Assembly: GCA_029834535.1 (NCBI GenBank)
Contig: JAQMWT010000099.1
Span: 79,767 to 143,766 of the forward strand
Length of the DNA: 64,000 nt
Reading direction: 5' to 3'
Origin: Chrysophaeum taylorii
Lineage: Eukaryota; Sar; Pelagophyceae; Pelagomonadales; Pelagomonadaceae
The translations under genes were made by a program, and so were the position numbers. Below the pieces are notes generated by a model. The model did not search any database. It worked only from the letters and a program-made list of their open reading frames with translations, and had not been told where the DNA came from. Below, piece after piece: positions 1 to 11,648 of the stretch (the stretch's first letter is position 1; the number at the start of each line of letters is the position of its first letter).

Positions 1-3000
1 CGAGAGGCGAAAGACAGAGAAGGAACAAAAGGCTCAGTCTACGCGTAACACCGTCCTCAAAGGGCGGTGCGGCCCTCTTCCAATCATACTGCCGCCTAGA
101 ACGATGTCCATACCAGAGCCTGGTCACGACATGGAGCGTCCCCCTTACGTACGCCGACAACATCAGCGTATGGCTACCGAATGATGTGCCGAACGACAAC
201 GAAAAGCAAAATAACACAGGTTGGCGCGAACGTCCGCTCCCTTGAACAACGTAAGCAGCAGCGTCGAGAGGTGCTCTTGTGGTTACGAGCGCTGCGAGAG
301 AGAGATCGACATGCTATGGAGTTTTTTTTGATAGGCTTTGTGATAGGCAAGAAAATAATCGTGTCTCGCCGCTTCAGGAATAAGAGGAATCATCCGATGA
401 GCCTTTTATCGAGGCGCATTCTGGGTGAAGACCCAGTCACAATCCATCACTTCTAACTTAGACACGCAAGCACTCCGTAAATCGGTGACGCAGCCCATCC
501 GAAATGGAAACAAGAAGAAGGAGCTGTCAAGACCCTTATTTATTACTCCCGAGCATCAAGATGACAATGCCAAAACTATAGGGGAAATTGACATGTACGA
601 GACCTGAAATGATAGAGTAGGTGGAAACAAGACTCTCCTTCGTTATTACGCTGAATAACACTACCCATCATCACGGGCTTCATCACCGGCAATCATCAGA
701 AAATCGCCGTGCCGGTTTATGACGAATGCGCCGACTGCGGAACAAATTAAATCGAAAGTATGGCCTCGCACATTCGATGAGGTATGTTTTAAGATGGTCA
801 GCGAGGCACGTACTGTGCCTTGATAGCCAAAGAAATAGCCGGAGGTTCTGGAAATGACGCCGAGCATCGAAACAAAACCTCCTTCACGATTCTCTGAAAA
901 AGGGTTGCACGCTGCAGCTGTACTCTACGGTGTTTTGCGGCTGACTTGCGATGTTGGGAGCTTTGCGCGATATTTGTCTTGATTCGCATTCCACCATCCA
1001 TCGCTATCTTGACGGACTGTCATCGCCAGCGTTTCGGGAATAGGCTGAGCATTGTCTGGCGGGGTGACCCCGCTCAGTCTTACTCGTTAGAATATGTCGT
1101 CCGATGATCCCAAGAGCTGGATGCGACCTGGCGATCGCGGAACAAACCCGCAGCCCGGTAATGAGATGGAAAAAAGAGGAAGCAGCAGCGACGCTGGGTG
1201 ATCAGCTGGAGCGTCTCATGGAAGAGTCGGGGAAAGACGTTGGTTCTTTTTGTTATACTCCTGCCGCATGTGCCGCTTGTGGCTGTAACCGCCTTTTTGG
1301 TGATATACAAGGAAGATGTCTGTGGGGAGAAGATACGAACCGCAAGCGGCTGAAAAAGTGCGAGAGCTACACTCGAGTCACGGAATCTGCCTCTTACCCG
1401 CAAGACCCGGATCCAGCTATCCAAGATCGTAATCTCTCGCGTCATGAAAAAGCTCAGTCTAGCACAACCGCCGCAACCAACCAAATTAAAGCCGCCCAGC
1501 CTATTGCTCCTCCCCAACATCACATCGCACAGAATACCAGTTAAAGTTGCACGTACCGCTATCGCTCTCGTACGATGACTAGAAATTATCAGAGGAGCAA
1601 TACTCGCACGTCGACATCCAATGTTTCTAAATGACTCGAACTCGTCAAATCCCAGCGGTTCGATCGCTAATACCAGCGCTCGTGCAACATTCAAGACTCA
1701 GGTGAGCGAAGGAAACGCCCGTACAATTATATTGTATTCATCCAAAATGAATCGAATTCTTTAATGCAGGCCAGCCAGGCTATCGGTCGCAGCATTGAAC
1801 TCGATTGGACCCTTTGGAATTGCGAACCCCTTCGTTCGCTCATCCCGGTAGACTTCTGGCAGACTGATAAGGGCCAACAACGTGCAGGCGGTTTTTTTCG
1901 TCTTCTTTACGTCAGATGAGTCGCGCGAAAAAGACGATTTTGAGACGAATGGAAATTCCTCGCCAGTCTTCTCAGCGAGGAACATTCGGATGATGCTCTG
2001 ATGGTTTCGACAATTGCATCTTGCCAGCCTCGAGGCGAGCGCGCCGCTCATCATAGGATTTCAGGGGATGTTGAGCAGCGCTGCGGTCTTCATTTTGCCA
2101 TGGGCGCCATTCAGATGAGATGAACGAAACGGCTTCCTAAGTTGATGGCCTTCGATGACACAGAACATCCGAACCTCACATTTATATGCTGATTGCTATC
2201 TACTCTAAGATTTTGCGACGATGCTTGTGAGATCGTCGCAGTAGGATTCGATAGCGGTCTTATGTCGTTAGAGGGTGCTGTGAACGTTTAGCTTCTCATA
2301 ATGACACTATCTATCGCCAAAGCTTGCCGGCACGTCGTTCATTGCATGGTTTGTGTGGATCAAATGCTCGGAGTACTGAAATTGATTCTATTTTGCATTT
2401 CGATGGCCGCACCCACGGGGACGGAAGTTGCCAGGGGGCTTCGGGTAGGGCAACCCCGTCGTCATAGTGGCGTTGCCACATCTACGGACTTTCTACTAGG
2501 AGAGTGCCGGCTCTGGTGATCAAAACCATGACCCCATAACACTCAGGACATTCGTTCGTCAGTTCAAGAAACTTCGTTACCCTTCCGAAATGCACCTACA
2601 GGTACCGATCGTGTGAACCGTTTCATCGACGCGATTTTTGCGGGCCGCCGTTGACCAATACCAACATACGGATTGGACGAACCTCACTCGCTATGAAAAT
2701 CATATTATTGCAAGATCGTTCCTGGAACAAAGATTTCCGCATTTCCCCTAGCATCAGATGGCAATGTAATCTACCGTCAGATTAAAATTTCCTTACAGCC
2801 GAGAGAGAACCGCCTCAAACTCGACGATGAGCCCGTGAAGATGTCAGGCGTAATTTTAATATCATCTCGTCACCACTGGTCACCAAAAGACAGAGAAATA
2901 AATTTTTGCGTAACGATGAAAATCAAAATAATTATTCGATTTACCCCTGGTGATCATGTTTTAGGTTCGTGCCTAAAAGGCACAACAACCGCGGCCAGGT

Positions 3001-3517
3001 TGGCGCGGTCTATTTGCGGTCATTTATTAATATTAAGCCAATTTCACCTCTACGAGACTCATGATACTCTCGATAATCATGATTACAGTGTAATGTAGTG
3101 ATGAGCGCAACCCTCTCAAGTTTTAGTACAACACTAGGCGTCTCGCCGATTATCAGCACATTTGCTGCACATCTGCGTATTATGTCTTCCCACCGAGATC
3201 TTGGTAAATTCCGCATCTTCCACGTTAAAGCCCGCAGGTGGACGCGTTCGATCTATGTCTCTGTCGACGCTGACGTTCATGGAGAGTACGGCTACGACCT
3301 GTTATTCCCCAATACTTCACTGGTTTATTACGCAACAAAGATGATCGAGATTCCACCATGCCACTGGGCCACACGGCCTTCGACGCGAGTACAAAAAAAC
3401 CCTCGAGGCCAACTTCTTATTTTGCAAGCCTTATGATAGGGTCGGATAAGAAAATTCGTACGAGCCGTTAACTATGTTTCAGTTTGTACTAAGACATACT
3501 CAACGGATCGCTGAGCT
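1..3517. other. Gene-poor stretch, nothing recognised
   Basis: Only short open frames (under about 205 codons) on both strands; none shows a known motif, a run of biased composition typical of the coding genes here, or a repeat family seen elsewhere in the window. The base composition is nearer 50% GC than that of the genic parts. I see no tRNA, rRNA or terminal repeats. It may be decayed mobile DNA. Confidence 0.5.
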
Positions 3518-3918
3518 ATGTTCATTTGTACTCAAGCAGTATGTGCCGCCACGCCGCGAGATCGTCGCGACGGAACTAGTCCCCATAGTGAAGTCGGCAT
3601 CCTTTCGTCCCCTCACGCAAAAAAAGGAAAAAGCCCACGCGTTGTAGGACCCGTCGTTGCGGCGCGGGCTAGTCTCATTTTCCTAACTACTAATCGACAG
3701 ATGTTTGTCTGTCTGTCTCTGTGGGCGGACGTTTCCGGACGGTCCGTTAGAAGTGCTTGCTTCCTACACGCGGAAGACCAGAGGGGAAGGACCGGGGGAA
3801 GAGTCGCGAAGCCCAACGTTCGCGGCATTTTCAAACCAAAGCATAGCGTGAGGATATATAGATGCGACGCCAAAGCCAAAGCCGAGCCAAACGTCCGACG
3901 CCCCAAAGTCGTAGGACG

Positions 3919-4080
3919 CGACCAAGTCGTGGACGACCAAGTCGAGGAGGTCGCCAAGTCGAAAGCGGGGTGCGACCAAGTCGTGGACGACCAAGTCGAG
4001 GAGGTCGCCAAGTCGAAAGCGGGGTGCGACCAAGTCGTGGACGACCAAGTCGAGGAGGTCGCCAAGTCGAACGCGGGGTG
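3919..4080 (+). repeat. Three 54-bp tandem repeats upstream of recombinase gene
   Basis: Units are 3919-3972, 3973-4026 and 4027-4080. The first two are identical and the third carries one or two changes near its end. Each unit contains two copies of the submotif ACCAAGTCG. The array ends 44 bp before the recombinase start codon, and a TATA-like string lies between. The repeat also reads as an 18-residue peptide repeat in an open frame ending at 4081, but the position before a promoter fits iterons or recombinase-binding sites better. Confidence 0.85.
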
Positions 4081-4098
4081 AGTCCGACGGACGTAGTC

Positions 4099-4106
4099 TA
4101 TATATA
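4099..4106 (+). promoter_or_regulatory. TATA-like element before recombinase ORF
   Basis: The string TATATATA lies about 20 bp before the ATG at 4125. A second TATA-like string, GATATATAG, lies just upstream of the 54-bp repeats at about 3852. Function is inferred from position only. Confidence 0.4.
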
Positions 4107-4124
4107 TACGCGGATCGACAAAAC

Positions 4125-6065
4125 ATGAGCGGCGCCGCGGTTCCCAGCGGAACCATCGGGAGCGCAGGAATGTCTGGAGACCGCGACCGAGCTCGAACGA
4201 ACGCGATTCGGCACTTCAATGCTTTCGCCAACGGCAAAGGCGACCGGCCCCGGGGCCCCTTCAGCGATGTGGACGTTGCGGTCTTGGCGGCGCCCAGGGT
4301 TTGGGAACGCTTCGCCTTCTATCTCGTCGAGGAAACGAGCCTCGGAACGACGAGCATCCTCGACATTTTGGGCATCGTCCTCCGGGCCGCCAAGACCAGG
4401 TTCGACGTTCGGGGAGCGGCGGCGGACGTCAAAGACTTCTTCATGTGTCTCAACTCGGATTCGCGCTCGGAATGGGCCGTCTGGTATCGTGGTATACGCC
4501 ACAACATCCAGCGCATCAAGTCTCAACGCTCGATGGCGGCGGGCGAAGATGAGGACCACACGGCTCCAGCTATCTACCCTTGCCAAATTGACCGCATTGT
4601 CCGGGCCTACGCTCGGAAGGGCAGCCAGGAATCCGCCAAGCGCATCCACACGATCCACGGCCTCTGGATGGCAGGGGCTCGATCGAGCGAGCCCAGGTGG
4701 ATGGCGCTAGGAAACGTGGGACGCTTCGACGTCCAGTTCAACGCGTGGTTCATCACGGTGCCGCAGTCCAAGGTCTCGAAGACCAAGCTCACTGCCTGGA
4801 TTGCGGGGAACGGGTGGGAACGCTGCATTCTTACGTCCTTTGCCGACAACATGGTCCTCAATCGCCTCGAAGTCCAGGAGGACGACGGCACTCGCTGGCT
4901 CTTCCCCGACCTTGTCAACACCGACAGCTCCGCGAAGAGGATCGGGCGATACGTCAAGGACCTGTTGCCGCATTCCTCAACGGCGGCCCGAGGCTCGCGT
5001 GCTCGCAGCTTCGAAGCCGTCGAAATTACTGGCGGCGACGACAAGCCTCCCGACAACGCCTCCGCGGCTAGCTTCCGCCACGGTGTCTGCGAGTATCTTG
5101 CCGGCTCGTTGGCCCTCGAGCACTGCGTAATGGTGACGGGACACGAGCTTCGCTCTGTCTCAGCATTCTTCGAATACTTCCGGAAGTTGAACTGCCAAGT
5201 CATGCCGGGCGCTATCATCCTCGCGGGCTGGCGCAAGCCGGCTTGGAGCCAAATACCCCGCGGTCCCGTGCCGGCGTCCATCGACGTCATCCTCGCCCTC
5301 GGCGTTGACCCCGACAAGCTCGTCGATGTCATAAAAGCCGTGCTTCAGATCGACACCCAGTACCCCGAAGAATATCAACGCGACGGGAAGCTGTGGAGCC
5401 TCATCACGGCGGCCTTCGCCAGCATCGTCATGTACTACCCCGAGCGGCAGGACGGTAATTATTTCCTGTTCGTTAACCTTAAGCTTCGAGACGCCGTCAA
5501 TCATATCTTTAGTACCCAGTACGGCGCGCCCGACGCCGTCCTTCGCCAATGGAGCCGCAAAATTCGCTCTGCGTTCGACGAGGCCAACCTTCACCTCACA
5601 GGCCGCTGGATCTCGGGCGATGAGGATCGTGAGATGGCTCGCCAGCGCAACGAAAACCGCGAGCTCCACGGAAAGGTCGATCAACTCCACGGAAAGTTCG
5701 ATCAACTCCACGGAAAGTTCGATCAACTGCAGATGATGGTTGGGTGCCTGCTCGATAACTTTGGAGTCGCGCTGCCAGCCCAACCACCGCAACTGCAGCC
5801 AATCGAGCCACCGGAGCAGCCACTCCTGCCGCCTCCACCGGCGCTGCCGCCTCCAGCAGCGCACAACCCCGTCGCTCCGCTTCCACCACCGCCGCCGCCT
5901 CCCGCGATGGCATCGGCGTCGGTCCCGGCCTTGGCCCCGGCCCCTGTCGTGCCTCAGCCCGAGCGGATCGTGAATGCACCAATCCCCGCACCGGCGCCCA
6001 CAGCCGTTGTCGTGCCCCCGCCCACGCCGGCGGCAGTCATGCCGCCTTTGGTCATGCAATCTTGA
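4125..6065 (+). CDS. Tyrosine recombinase of a Crypton-like mobile element
   Basis: A 646-residue protein. Residues 45-95 resemble the helical N-terminal core-binding domain of phage-type integrases. The catalytic part fits a tyrosine recombinase: GARSSEPRWMAL (box I, Arg186), a Lys-rich strand (Lys216/219), SFRHGVCEYLAG (box II, Arg318, with the usual preceding His apparently replaced) and TGHELRSVSAFFEYF, giving His340 and the candidate nucleophile Tyr351. Residues about 515-545 hold tandem LHGKFDQ heptads (coiled coil), followed by a long Pro/Ala-rich tail. There is no reverse transcriptase nearby, which argues for a Crypton rather than a DIRS element. Established: such enzymes cut and rejoin DNA through a 3'-phosphotyrosine. 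Inferred: it mobilises the surrounding element, whose ends I could not define. Confidence 0.7.
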   Translation: MSGAAVPSGTIGSAGMSGDRDRARTNAIRHFNAFANGKGDRPRGPFSDVDVAVLAAPRVWERFAFYLVEETSLGTTSILDILGIVLRAAKTRFDVRGAAADVKDFFMCLNSDSRSEWAVWYRGIRHNIQRIKSQRSMAAGEDEDHTAPAIYPCQIDRIVRAYARKGSQESAKRIHTIHGLWMAGARSSEPRWMALGNVGRFDVQFNAWFITVPQSKVSKTKLTAWIAGNGWERCILTSFADNMVLNRLEVQEDDGTRWLFPDLVNTDSSAKRIGRYVKDLLPHSSTAARGSRARSFEAVEITGGDDKPPDNASAASFRHGVCEYLAGSLALEHCVMVTGHELRSVSAFFEYFRKLNCQVMPGAIILAGWRKPAWSQIPRGPVPASIDVILALGVDPDKLVDVIKAVLQIDTQYPEEYQRDGKLWSLITAAFASIVMYYPERQDGNYFLFVNLKLRDAVNHIFSTQYGAPDAVLRQWSRKIRSAFDEANLHLTGRWISGDEDREMARQRNENRELHGKVDQLHGKFDQLHGKFDQLQMMVGCLLDNFGVALPAQPPQLQPIEPPEQPLLPPPPALPPPAAHNPVAPLPPPPPPPAMASASVPALAPAPVVPQPERIVNAPIPAPAPTAVVVPPPTPAAVMPPLVMQS

Positions 6066-6131
6066 GGCCCTCTCCCACCCTCCGTCTTCCCGGCCTGCAC
6101 TCACGCGACCGCTCCTCCAACAGCCAACAAC

Positions 6132-6647
6132 ATGCTCGTGCGTTCCAGCGCAGCACTCTCATTCGACCTCGACAAACTCAGTGGCGTCGCCGCCGTGGAT
6201 GTCGTTGTCGGGTGGTTAGGACATAAATTGCCTCCCACCAGGACACGCCAGGACAAGAGACGCTGCGAGAATCTGCTCAAGTATGTCAGGTTTATGGGAA
6301 CCGACGCCGAAATCAAGGGATTGGCATCGTCGAACATGGAAATTGGCAAAAAGCGCGCACTTGCCACCAAACTCCTCGGCTTCGTACGCCGCTACCTTGC
6401 GATGTTGTACATGAAGCACAAGAACCCATCGGATCCGATGCCCAAGGCCTTCGAAGCGAAGGGCGGCATGAAGGCCAACTACATCGACGACCGAGTCAGT
6501 CAGATCTCCAAACTCCCCGGAATCTCTCGCCGGAATTTCCCAATCTCAAGAGCAAACTTCCAAAATTTCCGAAAGGAGATCGACGACACGTTCGACCACG
6601 ATTTCGCCCCCGCTGCCAAACGGCCGCGCATCGCGAGCAGCAACTAA
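6132..6647 (+). CDS. Companion ORF of the tyrosine-recombinase element
   Basis: A 171-residue basic protein starting 66 bp after the recombinase stop on the same strand. I recognise no domain. The middle (about residues 40-110) is predicted helical and Lys/Arg-rich, and the C-terminus contains AAKRPRIA, a plausible nuclear localisation signal. Codon use and GC match the recombinase. The close spacing suggests one transposable unit in which this could be a DNA-binding or directionality partner, but that role is inference. It could also be an independent host gene. Confidence 0.5.
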   Translation: MLVRSSAALSFDLDKLSGVAAVDVVVGWLGHKLPPTRTRQDKRRCENLLKYVRFMGTDAEIKGLASSNMEIGKKRALATKLLGFVRRYLAMLYMKHKNPSDPMPKAFEAKGGMKANYIDDRVSQISKLPGISRRNFPISRANFQNFRKEIDDTFDHDFAPAAKRPRIASSN

Positions 6648-6840
6648 TCCGAACACCGCGAGCACGCCCTGGAACCGCCCTAAGCCGCCGGCCGTCCGAG
6701 GCCGGGGGAACAAGCTGACATTAACAAGTAAGAAGAGCATCACCCATCGGTTAGCAACCTCGGGCCGACCCCGTAGCCTCGTGCCAGAAGGCCGCGAAAG
6801 GGTCCTTCTACGCGGCGCGAGCCGCCGGTGTCGAAGAAGC

Positions 6841-7245
6841 GGCTTTAGCGGCGCGGAGGTGCCGAGACGCCGGAGGGCTCCACAAAAGCCGCCGGCGGCA
6901 CCGGAGAAGCCGCCACGGCGCTGGAGGGCGCCACGGCGCTGGAGGGCGCCACTAAAGCCTTCGGCGCCGCCAAAGCCGCCGGGGCCTCCGGCGGCGGCGT
7001 CACCGGCGCCGCCAAAGGCGCTGGCGCCTTCGGCGCCTTTCGCGCCTCCAGCGCCGGCCCCGAAGGCTTCGGCGCCTCCTTCGGCGCCTTCGGCGCTTTG
7101 GCGCCTTCGGCGCTTTGGGGCCTTCGGCGCCTTCGGCGCTTCGGCGCCTTTTCGCCACCTTTTCGGCGCCTTCGGCGCCTTCGGCGCCTTTTCGCCACCT
7201 TTTCGGCGCCTTCGGCGCCGGCGCCTCCGGCGCCGGTACTTTTTT
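6841..7245. repeat. GGCGCC/TTC-rich minisatellite
   Basis: About 400 bp built from degenerate 9-bp and 12-bp words such as TTCGGCGCC and GCCACGGCGCTGGAGG. All three forward frames and several reverse frames stay open and give Ala/Pro/Arg-rich low-complexity peptides, so the open frames are a by-product of composition. It ends in T and G tracts just before the copia insertion. Confidence 0.8.
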
Positions 7246-7268
7246 TTCCGGCACGGGGGGTCCGGAAA

Positions 7269-7364
7269 TGTGAAGAAGCTATGACACTTACCCCTGCACC
7301 ACGTATCCAGTATCCTTACGTCTTTCTCTTATCGCTAGTCTAACGCCTCATACCATTCGTAACA
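7269..7364 (+). repeat. 5' LTR of copia element
   Basis: 96 bp, TG...CA, differing from the 3' LTR at a single base (ACGCCTCAT here, ACGGCTCAT in the other). Preceded by target duplication GGAAA. Confidence 0.92.
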
Positions 7365-7380
7365 TGGTTCCAGGTGTTCG
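7365..7380 (+). promoter_or_regulatory. Putative tRNA primer-binding site
   Basis: TGGTTCCAGGTGTTCG begins directly after the LTR terminal CA. The TGG pairs with the CCA tail of a tRNA as in other LTR elements. I cannot say which tRNA without the tRNA set of the organism. Confidence 0.45.
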
Positions 7381-8247
7381 TCATCGAACGCCCTGAGCTT
7401 GACTTCACGGACAACAGCGACTCCTCCTCGGCTTCAGTTCATTGCTACGTGTTCGGTTCGTTATCGTTTATCATGTTCTCGATCGAAATTAAGGATACCA
7501 AGATTTCGCAAAAACTCGATGCTTTCAGTGGTGAGCGACATCTTTTTCACCAATGGACCCGGCGCCTGGAAAACATGATCATTTCCACCGGTGATCGCAT
7601 TATCTTGACCACTGACACTTGGACTAGCATTTCCGCTTCTGGCTGCTCTGAAGAAGACTTTCGCGTCAAGCAACAACGTTGATATCCATGAAAACCGCGA
7701 CATGAACTTCACGCGAACAACATGACAACCGCGACATGAACTTCACGCGACTTTACAAGCGCATTACCGATGTCTACATGGGCCGTGGGGATTGCGTAGT
7801 GAACTTCCTCAACAAGTTCATCATCGGAGTATACAAGTTGCTCAGCATTTTACCTATCACCGGAGTTCAAGTTGCTCGGCATTGTACCTGATCCGACGCA
7901 CCCTCGAGTGTGTCCTCGCGTTTGACTACGTGCATCGTGCTTCAAGCCTTACTGGCTTTGTTTTATCGTCTCGCGTTTCGTACCGATGAATGTGGTTCTA
8001 CCCTTGAGAAGTTCAACAACAACGATGAATGTGGTTCTACCCTTGAGAAGTTCAACAACAACCAATTTCGATGGCATGCACAACCACTTCCGCCGCGCTA
8101 TCCGCCGCGTCGTCAGCCACGACTTCAGACTCTTCCAACTGACCTACCCTAGACGCTCCCCTTTCCCAACAACCTGGCTCTACTCGATTCCGACGCACTA
8201 CCCGATGTCCTTTTGGCGGCTGCAAGGATCACTTTAAGGGGGACTGC
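7374..8247 (+). pseudogene. Decayed gag region of copia element
   Basis: The first open frame (7374-7682, 102 residues) includes a stretch like the N-terminal part of copia gag (FSGERHLFHQWTRRLENMI). The frame is then lost. At 8206-8247 the forward strand encodes CPFGGCKDHFKGDC, a retroviral-type zinc knuckle (C-x2-C-x4-H-x4-C) in which the second Cys position is now Gly. Short tandem duplications (ATGAATGTGGTTCTACCC, about 7985-8060) disrupt the sequence. It is not translatable as one protein. Confidence 0.55.
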
Positions 8248-8435
8248 CGCAAGTTTCAAAGTTCCGAGCTATTCCACGACAACGCCCTACCCACCATCGC
8301 CGTTTTTCTCAACAGCGCAGCACTTTCAAGATAATTCCAAGTCAGCGTGTGTACCGCCGAATGTCTGATGCAAGCACATCAACAGCCCCATCCCACGGAA
8401 GCCCCTCGTTTTTGTTTTTAGCTCCCATTGCACAG

Positions 8436-8625
8436 GCGCCTCGTTCTGTATTTTCCGCTATTCGTTGCTCCACCCCTCGTTCTGTATTTTCCCCTCGTCG
8501 TTGCTCCTCTCCTCGTTCTGTCTTTTCCCCTCGTCGTTGCTCCCCTCCTCGTTCTGTATTTCGCCTATTCGTTGCTCCACTCCCCGTTGTACATTTTCAG
8601 CTATTCGTCGATCCACTCCTCGTTG
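8436..8625 (+). repeat. About 36-bp T/C-rich tandem repeats inside copia element
   Basis: Five or six imperfect units containing CGTTCTGTATTTTCC and TCGTTGCTCC. Another short array with unit GATACGGGCCATTCTGATGTT lies at about 9925-9990. Both sit where protease and integrase should be. Confidence 0.7.
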
Positions 8626-10223
8626 TGCTTGTCGGTTTTGGTAAAACCAGCGAATCACGTTCCATCGCTCATTTCACCTGCCACAACTAAGCTGTGCCTC
8701 TCAATTTTTCGCGTGCGCAGTTTTCGTGCTTCCTATGTGGTTGGATCGCTTATCTTCGGGATCCTAGACAAACGCTTCTTTGCTGTGTGATTTGTGGTTC
8801 TCCTTCACCCACTATCGCTTTTTCGCCGCTTTTCTGACCTTTAAAATTCGGTTTTGCTATCGACGTGAATTCCGTGCTCAGCACCCGCGACGCTATCTGC
8901 AATGTTCTTACGTGCCACTGCGACGCTATCTGCAAGCTATCTGCAACGTTCTTACGTGCCACAACTGTTTTGCCACTGTCGCCAACTTCTACCGCAGTCT
9001 ATTCGAGTATGACGAGCGAAGCTCGCCGCTTGCTCCTCCAACGTTGGCCCCATATGGCAATTTCGTTCTTGCGACTGCGAAAACGGGCCACTTTCTTATC
9101 TGTCACAGCAGGCTGGCATACAGCAGCCTGGTCTACCTGTGTTCGTTCCTTACACCGCAGGCGCGTCCGAAGTCTTCCAATTTCGCGTACAGGACGCGGT
9201 CGTGCCCATGGCAACTTGCTCGCGCCATAACACCCAAACACCCAACGTTCGTATCAAACCTGCTTACGCCTGTTTTTGCTTCTGTCGACTCCAACCATCG
9301 TCATAACCTGGTCACCATGCACCATGCAACCTATCTGCCCAAAGGCAACGTTCTCATCAGACGTCTGGTACACCGCCATCATATGTACCAGCTTGTGTTT
9401 CCGCTATCTTTGCCCCGCTGCGACAATCGTCTAACGCTCGTCTAAGGCACGTCATCCCAGGCGCCTTTGTCGCTATTGTTCTTCAGACCTCGATTTTGCT
9501 GACAGTTTCACTTACCGATTTCCTGCAATGTCAACCACCGAAGGAACTTCAACGTTGTTCTGACTTTCTCGAATCACGCTTCCAAGCTCTCGTCTATTGT
9601 TGCCCCATTGTCACCTGTTCCTGCTGTTGCCCCCTTGTCCGCTGTTGCCCCCTTGCCCCTTGTTTGATGAGAATGCGCCGGTTTCACTGGGACTGATCAC
9701 CCCATCACGTGAACCGACCATTCTACGAGCTCGAGAGAACACAACCGAAAGTGCAAAAGAGAGAAAACAACAGAAAGTGCAAAAGAGCACCAAAGAGAGA
9801 AAACAACAGAAAGTGCAAAACAAAGTCGCGCCAAACGGGGCCGACCGCGCAACGTCGACCAACCCGCGTTACAACAACCAACAAACTTTTTTACGGGCCA
9901 TTCTGTTTCATCCTGTCACAATGTTGATACGGGCCATTCTGATGTTGATACGGGCCATTCTGATGTCGATACGGGCCATTCTGTTTCCTCCTGTCACGAT
10001 GTTGATTCTGTTTCCTCTGTCGCTTCTGTTTCCCCCTGTAACTCCTTGTATGTCTCTTCTGTTAGCTTTTGTTTGTTAGTTCATTAGGTCTTCCTTCCCC
10101 TTTGTTTAGCTAACACCCTTGTTGATCCTCATGCACACGTTTATTACTCTGCTTCCGAAGAAATGTCTCAGTATCAGACCTTGACGAAACGACTATCCGA
10201 CCAATCCTAAGCGTCCTGGCTGG

Positions 10224-11648
10224 TTGCAAGCCATCGCTAAAGAATACAGCTCTCTTGGTCAGCTTGGTTGCTGGGATGTTATGCGCCTTCCTTCGACGTT
10301 TTCTGGCAACATTTGTACCCTCAAGTGGATCCTCCGCAAGAAGTATGACTCTGGCCGCTTCAAATCGTACAAGGCTCGCCTTGTCGTCCGCGGTTACACC
10401 CAGGTTCACGGCATTGATTATCATGACACCTACTCACCGGTTGCCAACATCGTCACGATCCGTTTCTTTCTGATCTTTGTCGCTGTTCATGACTGGGATT
10501 TGCACAAGTTGGATGTCAGCTCCGCTTTTATTCAAGCTCCCATTGACGAAGACATCTATGTCTGGCCACCCGAAGGCTATGCTCCTCGCCAACCCACCGA
10601 TGGTTTCAAAATCGTTTACAAGCTCCGTCGCTCTTGGTATGGTTGCAAACAAGCTTGTCGTAATTGATGGCTTTATTTGGCACGCTTTCTCGTCAATGAC
10701 TGTGGCTTCGTCCGCGGATCTGGTGACACTTGCCATTACAAGCTCGTGCTCAATTCTACCGTCGTTCTACGTCTCGTTCTGGTCGTTGATGATCTTCTTG
10801 TGGCGCACCCTCGTCATTGCATTGGCCATTACCAAGCCTTTTTCCTCCGTTTCCGCGCTTTCACTGACGTCAATGAACTCGATCTCACCTCTTACGTTGG
10901 TCTTCGCATTACGCGTGTCCCTTTTTCGCCGTATTGTTGGCTGTGTCCTCTTCATCTCCATCATGACTCGCCCTGATATCACTTGGTCCGTCAATCAGTG
11001 TGCGCGTTCCCCCCCACAATCCTGGTAAACCCCACTGGCACGCTTGGCACGCTTTATCCCACACTCTGCGTTATCTCAACGGTACTCAGGATCTTGCCCT
11101 TGTTCCTGGTCGCGATTCTACCCTTCGTCTCTGTGGTTATTCCGACTCCCGCTGGGCCGACGACCCTGATGACCGCCACTCCACAACTGTTTCTTTGTTT
11201 TCTCTGCTGGCTCTATGATCGCCTACTGCTCCCGATCGCAGTACTTACTTGCTCGCTCTTCTTTTGTTGCTGGCTCTATATAGCCTACTGCTCCCGCTCG
11301 CAATACTTACTTGGTCGTTCTTCTTTCGAAGCTGAATTGCTTGCTCTTTACGCTGCTACTGCTGAGCTCTCTTGGCTTCTCAAACTTTTTGATGACTTTG
11401 ATCTCCCTCGTCACACGGTCCCAATGTATGTTGATAATAGCACCACCGTCACCCAAGTTCGTCTCCAATGTCTCACACGGCGCACCCGCCATATTGACAT
11501 TCGCTTTTACAGTACCGCCGAGTACCATCGCAACCACATCATCGATCTCAAGCACATACCCCGCCTTAACAATCTTAGCGACATTTTCACCCGCAGTACG
11601 GAAACTCCTTCCTTCCTCCGGCTTCGTGCTCGTTACCTCACTTCGTGA
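10224..11648 (+). pseudogene. Copia reverse transcriptase and RNase H, broken
   Basis: The RT begins in the frame of 10224 with the copia signatures YKARLVVRGYTQ and KLDVSSAFIQAPI. It meets an in-frame TGA at 10665-10667, then continues in the same frame through the catalytic VVDD (10782-10793, usually YVDD). A frameshift near 10970 moves the connection region to the frame of 11000 (HTLRYLNGTQDLAL, GYSDSRWADDPDDRHST). A second shift returns to the frame of 10983 for RNase H (SSFEAELLALYAATAELSWL, YVDNSTTVTQ, HIDIRF). At least one stop and two frameshifts make it inactive. Confidence 0.9.

Noticed and set aside
3518-4081. 187-codon frame containing an 18-residue repeat from the 54-bp units
   Set aside because: Stops just before a TATA box and the recombinase; the part before the repeats is not protein-like. 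Treated as non-coding repeats.
6781-7284. Pro/Ala/Arg-rich open frames in the GGCGCC minisatellite
   Set aside because: Open in several frames on both strands because of the repeat unit; no conserved domain.
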